In this document: piece after piece, positions 45,791-54,373 of the stretch | Layout of the letters: the number at the start of each line of letters is the position of its first letter | Position numbering within the stretch: the first letter of the stretch is position 1 | Assembly: GCF_039535785.1 (NCBI RefSeq) | Contig: NZ_BAAAXV010000005.1 | Location: forward strand, 992,001 to 1,056,000 | Direction: 5' to 3' | Length of the DNA stretch: 64,000 bases | From: Nonomuraea helvata | GTDB lineage: Bacteria > Actinomycetota > Actinomycetes > Streptosporangiales > Streptosporangiaceae | Translations under genes and position numbers: made by a program | The notes under the pieces: generated by a model | The model's input: only the letters and a program-made list of their open reading frames with translations | The model's database searches: none | What the model was told of the DNA's origin: nothing

Positions 45791-48700
45791 GTGTCTCGAT
45801 CATTGACCCTCGCCACCGCCGTCATCCTCGGCTTAGGCACGTCCATCGTGGCCACGACCGCGAAAGCGTCCGTGGACCCCTTACCGGCCCGCGACCGCAT
45901 CGAGCTCTACCAGCTCGACAGCCCGCCCGGCACCGCCCAGGCGCTCAGGGAGAAGGGCTTCGACGTCGTCCAGCAGGAGATCAAGGGCGGCAAGGAGCAC
46001 ATCGAGCTGACCGCGGCCCAGACGGACCTGGCCGCGCTGCGCAAGCTCGGCCACAGGCCCGATCCCGTACGCAACCCGCAGGGCCAGACCCAGCTGGAGG
46101 CGGCCAAGGCGCAGGCGGCGGGCGGCTACACCGTATGGAAGTCCTACTCCGAGCCTGGCGGCATCGCCGACCAGCTCAAGGCCATCGCGAACGCCAACAA
46201 GGATCTCGTCAAGCTCCAGTCGATCGGCAAGTCGCTGAAGGGCCAGGACATCCTGGCCGTCAAGGTCACCACGGGCGCCCGGCTGCTGCCCGACGGCCTC
46301 AAGCCCTCGACGCTCTACTCCGCCACGCAGCACGCCCGCGAGTGGATCGCCACTGAGGTGGACATGCGGCTGCTCAAGTACGTGATCGCGAACAAGGCCT
46401 CGCTCAAGGACCTGCTCAACAGGACCGAGCTGTGGTTCGTGCCGGTGGCCAACCCCGACGGGTACGACTTCACGTTCACCGAGGGCAACCGCCTGTGGCG
46501 CAAGAACCTGCGCGACAACGACGGAGACGGCAAGATCGCGATCGGCGACGGCGTCGACCCGAACCGGAACTTCCCCACGAACTTCCACTACGACGAGGAA
46601 GGCTCGTCGAGCATCCCGAGCAGCGAGACCTACCGCGGCGCGGGGCCCGCCAGCGAGCCCGAGACCAGGGCCATGGACGGCCTGCTCAAGCGCATCGGGT
46701 TCGAGATGCAGCTCAACTACCACTCCTACGGCCCGCTGCTGCTCTACCCGAGCGGCTTCCAGATCGCCACGGAGACCGCCGACAACCCGATCTACGAGGC
46801 CATCACCGGCAACGACGCCAGGCCCGCGGTCCCCGGGTTCGACCCCGACCTCGGCGCCGAGCTGTACACCACCAACGGCGACACCAACGACCATGCCCAC
46901 CGCCAGTACGGCACGCTGTCGTGGACGCCCGAGCTGGACGAGGGCTGCGACGGCTGCGGGTTCGTCTTCCCCGACGACGAGGCGCTGGTGCAGGGCGAGT
47001 TCGAGAAGGGCCTGCCGTTCGCGCTCGACGTGGCCAAGTCCGCCGTCAACCCGGTCGAGCCGGTGAACCACCTGGGCAACACCACCCCCGACTTCGAGAT
47101 CGACCCGTTCGAGGTCAGCTACGGCAGGGACCAGGTCGTCCAGGTCGACGCCAAGCGCAAGCTCGGCCCGGTCCTCCTGAACTACCAGGTCAACGGCGGC
47201 CGTACCAGGACGGACCTGACCTCCGAGTGGAACGGCGGCGAGCGCTACGGCAAGGGCTACAACCGCTACTACCACCGGCTGCGCGGCAGGATCACCGGCA
47301 CGAAGCCCGGTGACAAGGTGAAGGTCTGGTTCAGCTCGATCGGCAGGAAGAGCGCCGACTTCACGTACACCGTCGCCACCGACATCGGTGGCAAGGTGCT
47401 GGTCCTGGCCACGGAGGACGTCACCGGCCTCAGCCCCGCGCAGGGCGGGACCGAGGCCAAGTACGCCGACGAGTACGTCGCCGCGCTCCAGGCGGCCGGC
47501 TACACCTCGGACGTGTACGACATGGACAAGATGGGGCGCAAGGCCCCGCACCCGCTCGGCGTGCTCAGCCACTACAAGGCCGTGGTGTGGGAGACCGGCG
47601 ACGACATCATCCCGAGGTCGCCCGGCCAGGTGGCGGGCACGACCTCCAAGGGCGGCGTGGACACCGAACTGGCGGTCCGCGACTACCTGAACGAGGGCGG
47701 CAAGCTGCTGCACGCCGGCAAGTACCCGTCGTACGCGGCCAACGCCAACGGCAGTTACTACTACCAGCCCGACCAGCCGGCGCAGCCCGAGTGCACGGTC
47801 CCGAACGACCCGCCGTGCATCCAGGTGTTCAACGACTTCCAGCAGTACTGGCTCGGCGCGTACGTGTTCTTCGACGACGCGGGCACCGACCAGAGCACCG
47901 GACGGCCGTTCGCGCTGAAGGGCCAGGGAGGCGCGTTCGAGGGCTTCGACGCCACGATCGAGCCCAGCCACACCAACTCGTTCGTGGCCACCTCGGCCAT
48001 CCTCCCCGCCAAGCAGTTCCCGCTGTTCGCGAGCTCGGCGCAGGTCAAGTGGGTGCGCCCGGGCGGCCCGTTCGACCCGCACACCGGCTCCTGGGACGTC
48101 TACAGCGGCATCGCCGACGTCTCCTGGAAGCGGCTGACCAAGACGATCGACCTGACCGGGAAGACCGGGGGCGACCTGTCGTTCTGGACCTCGTACGACA
48201 CCGAGAGCGGCTGGGACTTCCTGACGGTCGAGGCGCACACGGCGGGCGGCGACGACTGGACCACGCTGCCGGACGCCAACGGGCACACCACCCAGGACAC
48301 CGGCAGCAGCTGCGATCCGCCCAGCGGCGGCGAGGGCTGGCGGGCGATCCACCCGTTCACCCAGCGCTACCAGGGCCCGAGCTGCGAGCCGACCGGCACC
48401 TCCGGCGCGTGGAACGCGGCCACCGGCAACTCGGGCGGCTGGCAGCAGTGGAAGGTCGACCTGACCCCGTACGCGGGCAAGAAGGTCGAGCTGTCCGTCT
48501 CCTACATCAGCGACTGGGGCACCCAGGGCGCGGGCGTCTTCCTGGACGACTTCGCGCTCACCCTGGACGGCGCGACGGCGGAGCAGACCTCGTTCGAGTC
48601 GGACCTGGGCGGCTGGACCGTCGGGGCGCCTCCCGAGGGCACCTCGCCGTCGATCAACAACTGGTTCCGCACCGACCAGGTCTTCGAGGAGGGCGGCGGC

Positions 48701-48808
48701 ATCGTCACCAAGGACACCGTCTACCTGGGATTCGGCGCTGAGAGCGTGACCGACCAGGCCACGCGGACCGACCTGGTGAAGCGGTCGCTCAAGCACCTGC
48801 TCGGCTAG
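45791..48808 (+). CDS. Secreted M14 zinc carboxypeptidase with immune-inhibitor-A-like C-terminal region
   Basis: This 1005-residue exported peptidase has a signal peptide (SLTLATAVILGLGTSIVATT) and a propeptide-like segment to about 125. The M14 catalytic domain (about 125-440) has zinc ligands in QHAREWIATE (H and E) and NYHSYG (H), and the catalytic Glu in SWTPELDEG. A beta-rich middle follows. The C-terminal region resembles the MAM-like part of immune inhibitor A (TGGDLSFWTSYDTESGWDFL, VFLDDFALTLDG). The GTG at 45791 with AAGGGG upstream is preferred to ATG 45755. The transcript ends at a strong terminator. Confidence 0.9.
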   Translation: MSRSLTLATAVILGLGTSIVATTAKASVDPLPARDRIELYQLDSPPGTAQALREKGFDVVQQEIKGGKEHIELTAAQTDLAALRKLGHRPDPVRNPQGQTQLEAAKAQAAGGYTVWKSYSEPGGIADQLKAIANANKDLVKLQSIGKSLKGQDILAVKVTTGARLLPDGLKPSTLYSATQHAREWIATEVDMRLLKYVIANKASLKDLLNRTELWFVPVANPDGYDFTFTEGNRLWRKNLRDNDGDGKIAIGDGVDPNRNFPTNFHYDEEGSSSIPSSETYRGAGPASEPETRAMDGLLKRIGFEMQLNYHSYGPLLLYPSGFQIATETADNPIYEAITGNDARPAVPGFDPDLGAELYTTNGDTNDHAHRQYGTLSWTPELDEGCDGCGFVFPDDEALVQGEFEKGLPFALDVAKSAVNPVEPVNHLGNTTPDFEIDPFEVSYGRDQVVQVDAKRKLGPVLLNYQVNGGRTRTDLTSEWNGGERYGKGYNRYYHRLRGRITGTKPGDKVKVWFSSIGRKSADFTYTVATDIGGKVLVLATEDVTGLSPAQGGTEAKYADEYVAALQAAGYTSDVYDMDKMGRKAPHPLGVLSHYKAVVWETGDDIIPRSPGQVAGTTSKGGVDTELAVRDYLNEGGKLLHAGKYPSYAANANGSYYYQPDQPAQPECTVPNDPPCIQVFNDFQQYWLGAYVFFDDAGTDQSTGRPFALKGQGGAFEGFDATIEPSHTNSFVATSAILPAKQFPLFASSAQVKWVRPGGPFDPHTGSWDVYSGIADVSWKRLTKTIDLTGKTGGDLSFWTSYDTESGWDFLTVEAHTAGGDDWTTLPDANGHTTQDTGSSCDPPSGGEGWRAIHPFTQRYQGPSCEPTGTSGAWNAATGNSGGWQQWKVDLTPYAGKKVELSVSYISDWGTQGAGVFLDDFALTLDGATAEQTSFESDLGGWTVGAPPEGTSPSINNWFRTDQVFEEGGGIVTKDTVYLGFGAESVTDQATRTDLVKRSLKHLLG

Positions 48809-48815
48809 GACCCTG

Positions 48816-48846
48816 GAGGGGTGCGGCGCGCTGGGCCGCACCCCTC
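48816..48846 (+). terminator. Rho-independent-type terminator after the M14 peptidase
   Basis: A perfect 12-bp stem GAGGGGTGCGGC/GCCGCACCCCTC with a 7-nt loop, followed by TTG. It lies 8 bp after the stop codon. Confidence 0.8.
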
Positions 48847-48931
48847 TTGCGTGTCCGCACAGAACATGGTTCGGTCGCCTTGAGGCATCCCGAAAGCAAG
48901 CAAGCATTCGGTCAAGCAGGAGGCTCACGAC

Positions 48932-50365
48932 ATGCGCCAGCACGACACGCTGTTCATCGGGGGCGAATGGGTGGCCCCAGCGGGCACCGGAACGATCGAC
49001 GTGGTCTCCCCGCACACGGAGGAGGTCGTCGGCCGGGTGCCCGACGGCACGGCCGAGGACATGGACCGGGCGGTCGCGGCCGCCAGGGAGGCGTTCGAGC
49101 ACGGGCCGTGGCCGCGGATGACGTTCGCCGAGCGGGCCGAGGTGATCGGCCGGCTGGCCGCGATCTACGACGAGCGGCAGGGCGAGATGGCCGCGCTCAT
49201 CACCGAGGAGATGGGCTCGCCCATCACGTTCTCGAACCTGGCCCAGGCGCCCCAGCCGCTGGGCATGCTGCAGTACTACGCCGAGCTGGGCAGGACGTTC
49301 GAGCAGGAGGAGCAGCGGCCGGGGCTGTTCGGCCCGACCACCGTGCGCAGGGAGCCCGTGGGCGTCGTGGCGGCCGTGGTGCCGTGGAACGTGCCCCAGT
49401 TCGTCACGATGACCAAGGTCGCGCCCGCGCTGCTGGCCGGCTGCGCCATCGTGCTCAAGCCGGCCCCCGAGACGCCGCTGGACGCGTACCTGCTGGCCGA
49501 GTGGGCGCTCGAGGCGGGCATCCCCGCGGGCGTGCTCAACATCGTGCCCGCGGGCCGCGAGGTCGGCGAGCACCTGATCTCCCACCCCGGCGTGGACAAG
49601 GTGGCCTTCACCGGCTCGACGGCCGCCGGCCGGCGCATCGCCTCCATCTGCGGCGAGCAGCTCAAGCGGGTCAGCCTGGAGCTGGGCGGCAAGTCCGCCG
49701 CGATCATCCTGGACGACGCCGACCTGGCCGCCAGCATGGGCTTCCTGTCCCTGGCCTCGCTCATGAACAACGGCCAGGCCTGCGTGGCCCAGACCCGCAT
49801 CCTGGCCTCGCGCAACCGCTACGACGAGGTCGTCGAGGCCATCGCCGGCATGACCACGTCCCAGCCCGTCGGCGACCCCGCCGACCCGGCGACCGGCATC
49901 GGCCCGCTGGTGGCCAAGCGCCAGCAGGACCGGGTGGAGGGGTACATCAGGATCGGCATGGACGAGGGCGCCAAGGTCGTCGTCGGAGGCCTCGACCGGC
50001 CCTACGACCGCGGCTGGTACGTCTCCCCCACCGTCTTCGCCGGCGTGAGCAACGACATGCGCATCGCCCGCGAGGAGATCTTCGGGCCGGTCCTGGTCGT
50101 GATCCCGTACGAGGACGAGGCGGACGCCGTACGCATCGCCAACGACAGCGACTACGGCCTGGCCGGCACGGTCTGGACGGGCGACACCGAGCACGGCATG
50201 GACGTGGCCCGCCAGGTCCGCACCGGCACGTACGGCGTCAACTGCTTCATGCTGGAGACCAACGCGCCCTTCGGCGGCTTCAAGGCCAGCGGCATCGGCC
50301 GCGAACTCGGCCCCGAGGGCCTGAACGGCTACCTGGAGTACAAGACGATCGCGCGGCTCGGCTGA
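48932..50365 (+). CDS. NAD(P)-dependent aldehyde dehydrogenase
   Basis: A 477-residue ALDH. The catalytic cysteine is C284 in NNGQACVAQTR, the general base E250 in SLELGGKSA, and the cofactor loop is FTGSTAAGRRI with the N in VVPWNVPQF. Length and motifs are complete. It oxidises an aldehyde to the acid in the cytoplasm; the substrate is open. The ATG at 48932 has AGCAGGAGG upstream. It is monocistronic between two clear terminators. Confidence 0.94.
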   Translation: MRQHDTLFIGGEWVAPAGTGTIDVVSPHTEEVVGRVPDGTAEDMDRAVAAAREAFEHGPWPRMTFAERAEVIGRLAAIYDERQGEMAALITEEMGSPITFSNLAQAPQPLGMLQYYAELGRTFEQEEQRPGLFGPTTVRREPVGVVAAVVPWNVPQFVTMTKVAPALLAGCAIVLKPAPETPLDAYLLAEWALEAGIPAGVLNIVPAGREVGEHLISHPGVDKVAFTGSTAAGRRIASICGEQLKRVSLELGGKSAAIILDDADLAASMGFLSLASLMNNGQACVAQTRILASRNRYDEVVEAIAGMTTSQPVGDPADPATGIGPLVAKRQQDRVEGYIRIGMDEGAKVVVGGLDRPYDRGWYVSPTVFAGVSNDMRIAREEIFGPVLVVIPYEDEADAVRIANDSDYGLAGTVWTGDTEHGMDVARQVRTGTYGVNCFMLETNAPFGGFKASGIGRELGPEGLNGYLEYKTIARLG

Positions 50366-50374
50366 GCTCATGGA

Positions 50375-50407
50375 AAGGGCCTCGTGGCACGACGCCACGA
50401 GGCCCTT
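50375..50407 (+). terminator. Rho-independent-type terminator after aldehyde dehydrogenase
   Basis: A perfect 14-bp stem (50375-50388/50394-50407) with 5-nt loop ACGAC begins 10 bp past the stop. The flanking sequence is A-rich before and TTGAT after. Confidence 0.82.
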
Positions 50408-50489
50408 GATGCGAGATGTGCACCCAGCGCGCCCCCGCAACGCTAGGTACAGATCCCGCTACCGGAAGTATGTCCCACGTCCACCGCGT

Positions 50490-50533
50490 CGGCGGTTTCC
50501 TTTCCCCAGGGACTTTCTCCCGGCGGTTTCCTT
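50490..50533. repeat. Two 13-bp direct repeats CGGCGGTTTCCTT
   Basis: Exact copies lie at 50490-50502 and 50521-50533, 31 bp apart, in the gap between the aldehyde dehydrogenase terminator and the convergent hydrolase gene. The function is unknown. Confidence 0.45.
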
Positions 50534-50561
50534 CTTTACGTCCTAGATAGACGCGTTTAAC

Positions 50562-51314
50562 TCACGAAAGGTTCGAGGCAATCCATTTGCCGATCCTGCG
50601 GATGAGGCCGGGGGTCGCGGCGGACTCCGCGTGCCCGTACCCGGGCTCGATCCAGAGCTCCTTCGGCTCGCGCGCGCCCGCGTAGAGCTGGCGCGGGTGG
50701 TCCAGCGGGAAGAACGCGTCGGCGTCGCCGTGCACGATCAGCAGCGGCGTCGGCGAGATGAGCCCGGCGGCCTCGTGCGGCGGCATCGGGATCGGGTCCC
50801 ACTCACTGCGGGCGATCCGCGTGCGCTTGGCCATCCTGGCCGCCCAACGGCCGAGCGGCCGCTCGATGGCCCAGTGGACCTGCCGCATCGGCTTGGTGCC
50901 CCGGTAGTACCAGCGGGCCGGTCCGCTCACCGCCACCACCGCGTCCACGCCCCCGTGCAGCGCCGCGTGCCGTACGGCCACCGCCGCGCCCATGGAGAAA
51001 CCCACGACCGCGATCTTGGAGTAACCGACCACGCGGGCGTGCCTGACGGCGGCCTCCACGTCGAGGATCTCCACATCGCCGACCGTGGTCTCGCCGCCGG
51101 AGCGCCCGTGGCCGCGGAAGTCGAAGGCGACCACGCCGCCGAACTCGCTCAGCACGTGCACGATGCGCCGCGCGCTGCGCTCCCGCCACGACCCGGTGAA
51201 CCCGTGCGCAACAACTATCCCCAGCTCCGTACGTGTGGACGGGGTGTGCGCGGCGTCGATGCGGACCCCGTCGGCGGTGCGCAGCATGACGGGGTAGTTG
51301 GGCGCGAAGGACAT
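50562..51314 (-). CDS. Alpha/beta hydrolase (serine hydrolase)
   Basis: A 250-residue alpha/beta hydrolase. The oxyanion region is VVAHGFTGSW, the nucleophile is the Ser in VGFSMGAAVAV, the Asp is in VHGDADAFFP and the His is in PGYGHAESA. It looks like a lipase/thioesterase or peptidase-type esterase with no signal peptide. The ATG at 51314 is 10 bp from the stop of the LuxR gene upstream, so it is probably the last gene of the ANL/LuxR transcript. It could act on the compound that the regulators sense, though that is inference. Confidence 0.88.
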   Translation of the reverse strand: MSFAPNYPVMLRTADGVRIDAAHTPSTRTELGIVVAHGFTGSWRERSARRIVHVLSEFGGVVAFDFRGHGRSGGETTVGDVEILDVEAAVRHARVVGYSKIAVVGFSMGAAVAVRHAALHGGVDAVVAVSGPARWYYRGTKPMRQVHWAIERPLGRWAARMAKRTRIARSEWDPIPMPPHEAAGLISPTPLLIVHGDADAFFPLDHPRQLYAGAREPKELWIEPGYGHAESAATPGLIRRIGKWIASNLS

Positions 51315-51324
51315 GGATATGAGC

Positions 51325-53769
51325 TTATGTTCGCCCTGCGTCCGCCCCGTGCTCGGCCGCCCACACCGCGATCTGCGCCCGTGAGTCGAAGTCCAGTTTC
51401 TCCATGATGTTGGCGATGTGCCGGGCCACGGTGGCCGAGGTGATCACCAGTTCCTGGGCGATGCCGCGGTTGCTGAGGCCGCGGGCGAGCAGCACGGCGA
51501 TCTCCTGCTCCCGCGCGGTCAGCCTGCCGTACGGCGCAGCCTCCTGAACGGGCGTGCCCGGCTGAGCGAGGGCGCGCCCGGCCTCGCCCTCGAGCACCCA
51601 CCTGGCCACCTCCTCGGGCGTCCGCTCCGCGCCCTTGGCCCAGAGCAGCGCCACCCGCCCGGCCCCGAGCCTCGAGCGGGCGAGCACCAGCAGCTCCTGG
51701 ATGCGGCCGGGCGTCCCGAACTGCCCGATGGACTCGCGCAGCGCGGTGGCGGCCGACCCGGCCAGCACCGCGCCCTCCAGGTCGTCCTGGGCCCGCGCCA
51801 GGGCGGACAGCGCCACGAGCGCGCGCATGACGCCCCTGCGCTGGCCCATCTTCCTGCTCAGGTCGAGGCCGGCGGAGATGTGTCTCCTGGCCGCGGCGTA
51901 GTCGCCCAGCCCGGCCGCCACCCGGCCGAGCTGGGCATGGCAGCGGGCCAGCTCGACGCGGTTGTCCATCTCCTCGATCAGTGGCAGCGCGGCGGCGTGG
52001 TGGGACCTGGCCGTCCGCAGGTCACCCGCCGCCTCGGCCACCGCGCCGAGATGGGTCAGCGCCCTGGCCACCGTCCAGTGGTGCCCGGCCTCCCTGGCCA
52101 GCGCGAGCGCCTCGTCGCCGTAGCGCTGGGCCTGGTGCAGCCGCCCTTGGAAGAGCGCCAGATTGAGCTGGGCGATCCTGGCTGTGCTCAGGTTGAACAG
52201 GTCATCGTGGGCGGTGGCCGCCGCCTCCAGCTCGTCGAGGTAACGCCGCGCCTTCTCGCTCTGCCCGGTGCGGAAGAACACGCTCAGCGCCACGCCGTAC
52301 GCCATGCCCAGCCAGTGCGTGTACGGGTGGCGCTTCTGCTCCTCGACGCTCTGCACGATGAGCTCCTCCGCCCCGGCCAGCTCGTCGGCGAGCTCCAGCC
52401 CGTACGCCAGCGCGCCCTTGGCCACCGCGATCAGGTCGGCGGGCACCCCGGACAGGTCGAGCGCGAGCAGTTGCTCGTGCCAGGCGATGCTCTCGCCCAG
52501 GTCGCCGCGGACGACCAGCATCGCCAGCGACACACGGGCGAGGCGCAGCCCGAGCACCGGGTCACGGCTCTCCACCGCACGGTCCACCGCGTTCCTGGCG
52601 TCGTCGAGGAGGGCGCGGCCCCTGGTGAAGTGCGCGAACCGCTCCTGCCACGGCTTCCTGCGGTCGTGCGAGGCCGCCGCGTAGCCGCGCTCCAACTCCT
52701 CGCAGATCACCTTCAGGTGCCTGTCGCGCAGGCGCTCGCACTCCCCGGCCTCGTCCAGGCGCTCGGCGGCGTACTGCTTGATGGTCTCCAGCAGGCGGTA
52801 GCTGCCGGCGGCGTGGTGGAGCACCAGCGACTTGTCGACCAGGCCGCCGAGCAGGTCGAGCACGTCGGCCCTGCGCACGATGCCGCCGTCGGCGCAGACC
52901 CGCTCCGCCAGGCCGAGGTCGAACAGCCCGGCGAAGACCGACAGCCGGCGCAGCAGCACGCGCTCCTTGGGCAGGAGCAGCTCGTGACTCCAGTCGACGG
53001 TGGCCAGGAGCGTGCGCTGCCTGGCGGGGGCCGTGCGGTCGCCGGTGGTGAGCAGGCTGAAGCGGTCGCCCTTGCGGTCGGCGATGCGGTCGGCGATGCG
53101 GCCGGGGCCGAGCAGGCTGGTGCGGGCCGCCGCCAGCTCCAGCGCGAGCGGCAGGCCGTCGAGCGCGTGGCACAGGCGTACGACGTCGCCCATGCAGCCG
53201 GTCACGCCGCGCGCGCCGGCCGCGTGCGCCCGCTCCACGAACAGCAGCACCGACTCCGCCTCGGGGTGCCGCTCGTCCGGCAGCTCCAGCGGCGGCACCC
53301 GCCAGATCAGCTCGCCGGGGATGTGCAGCGGCTCGCGGCTGGTGAGCAGGAACCGCAGCCGCGGGCACTCGGCGATCAGGTCGGCCACCAGCTCGGCGCA
53401 GCGGTCTACCAGGTGCTCGCAGTTGTCCAGCACGATCAGGGCGTCGGCGCCGCGCAGGCGCGTGCGCAGGCCGTCGAGCAGCCGTCCGGGCACCTCATCG
53501 CGTACGCCGAGCACCTCGGCCAGCTCGTTGACGAGCAGCGCGGGGTTGCCGATGCGGGCCAGCTCCACCAGCCACACGCCGTCGGCGAAGCGGTCCGCCT
53601 GCTGCGCCGCCACGCGCAGGGCCAGGCGGGTCTTGCCGATGCCGCCGACGCCACTCAGCGTGACGACGCGTTCTTCGTGGACCAGCGCCGCCAGCTCGGC
53701 CAGGTCGCGGGCGCGCCCGACGAAACGGTTGGGCTCGGCGGGGAGATTGTGCAGGACTTGCGCGGTCAT
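51325..53769 (-). CDS. LuxR-family regulator with NB-ARC-type ATPase and TPR region, copy 2
   Basis: An 814-residue paralogue of the regulators at 36424 and 54374. ATPase: NLPAEPNRFVGRARDLAEL, Walker A GVGGIGKTRLAL, Walker B DALIVLDNCEHL, LLTSREPLHI, GLPLALELAAAR. A helical repeat middle leads to the HTH LTAREQEIAVLLARGLSNRG ... ARHIANIMEKL. The start is ATG 53769. It follows a 137-residue ANL fragment by 54 bp and precedes the hydrolase by 10 bp. It keeps full ATPase motifs, so nucleotide switching is likely intact. Confidence 0.92.
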   Translation of the reverse strand: MTAQVLHNLPAEPNRFVGRARDLAELAALVHEERVVTLSGVGGIGKTRLALRVAAQQADRFADGVWLVELARIGNPALLVNELAEVLGVRDEVPGRLLDGLRTRLRGADALIVLDNCEHLVDRCAELVADLIAECPRLRFLLTSREPLHIPGELIWRVPPLELPDERHPEAESVLLFVERAHAAGARGVTGCMGDVVRLCHALDGLPLALELAAARTSLLGPGRIADRIADRKGDRFSLLTTGDRTAPARQRTLLATVDWSHELLLPKERVLLRRLSVFAGLFDLGLAERVCADGGIVRRADVLDLLGGLVDKSLVLHHAAGSYRLLETIKQYAAERLDEAGECERLRDRHLKVICEELERGYAAASHDRRKPWQERFAHFTRGRALLDDARNAVDRAVESRDPVLGLRLARVSLAMLVVRGDLGESIAWHEQLLALDLSGVPADLIAVAKGALAYGLELADELAGAEELIVQSVEEQKRHPYTHWLGMAYGVALSVFFRTGQSEKARRYLDELEAAATAHDDLFNLSTARIAQLNLALFQGRLHQAQRYGDEALALAREAGHHWTVARALTHLGAVAEAAGDLRTARSHHAAALPLIEEMDNRVELARCHAQLGRVAAGLGDYAAARRHISAGLDLSRKMGQRRGVMRALVALSALARAQDDLEGAVLAGSAATALRESIGQFGTPGRIQELLVLARSRLGAGRVALLWAKGAERTPEEVARWVLEGEAGRALAQPGTPVQEAAPYGRLTAREQEIAVLLARGLSNRGIAQELVITSATVARHIANIMEKLDFDSRAQIAVWAAEHGADAGRT

Positions 53770-53823
53770 GTGGGGCCCAAGTGGTAGCGGGAGGATCACA
53801 TCCGGTGCATAGTCTCCACCGCT

Positions 53824-54237
53824 TCAGTGCCCGATGGGATCACTTTCCGTGCAGAGTTCGCGACTGGCTGGATACGAATGTAGGGCGCCGAGGTCCGCGA
53901 CGCTCATGATGATCCTTACGGGTGATTCGTCCGCGGCGTCGAGCGCCTGCGGGACGTCGGAGATCATCACCCGGGCGCCGCTCGCCCGCATGCGGTCCCT
54001 GAGGGAGACCGCGTCGAGCTCCGCGGGCAGCGGGCAGACGACGCCTCCCGCGGCGATCACCGCGGCCGCCGCGACCATCAGGTCACACCCGAGGGGCAGG
54101 CAGATGAGCACGGTGTCACCCTCGCGTACGCCTCTGCGCCGCAGCTGGACGGTCGCGACGGCGGACCTCTCGTCCAGCTGCTCCTCGGTGAGCTTCAGGC
54201 CCGTGCCCGAGTCCACCATGACGATCCGCTCCTCCAT
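53824..54237 (-). CDS. Truncated adenylate-forming (ANL) N-domain protein, copy B
   Basis: A 137-residue fragment of the ANL fold's first subdomain: GLKLTEEQLDERSAVATVQL, RRRGVREGDTVLICLPLGCD, LMVAAAAVIAAGGVVCPLPAEL, and ASGARVMISDVPQALDAADE. The rest of the ligase (P-loop, Mg/ATP motifs, lid) is missing. The start is ATG 54237; a longer frame to 54273 is possible. It precedes LuxR copy 2 by 54 bp on the same strand. It is shorter than copies A and C, and seems to be the minimal unit of the family in this window. Confidence 0.65.
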   Translation of the reverse strand: MEERIVMVDSGTGLKLTEEQLDERSAVATVQLRRRGVREGDTVLICLPLGCDLMVAAAAVIAAGGVVCPLPAELDAVSLRDRMRASGARVMISDVPQALDAADESPVRIIMSVADLGALHSYPASRELCTESDPIGH

Positions 54238-54264
54238 GTGGCCCACCGTAGGGAGGGGGTCTCG

Positions 54265-54288
54265 TGCATACATGGGGCGGAATATGCA
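54265..54288 (-). promoter_or_regulatory. TGCATA-N12-TATGCA dyad upstream of ANL copy B
   Basis: A perfect 6-bp inverted repeat with a 12-bp spacer lies 27 bp before the start. Its TACATGGGGCGGAATATGCA part resembles sequences upstream of ANL copies A and C. Confidence 0.45.
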
Positions 54289-54373
54289 GATCCTTATGCA
54301 GAAGCTCCGCCACCGCCGGGGGCCCCTTCACCTACCCTCCGTGAACGCCGCCTACACACCCGCCGCGCACGGC

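Noticed and set aside
45881..50440. Minus-strand open frame of about 1500 codons
   Set aside because: It is antisense to the M14 peptidase and aldehyde dehydrogenase, whose catalytic motifs are intact. The translation is low-complexity Leu/Val/Gly/Arg.
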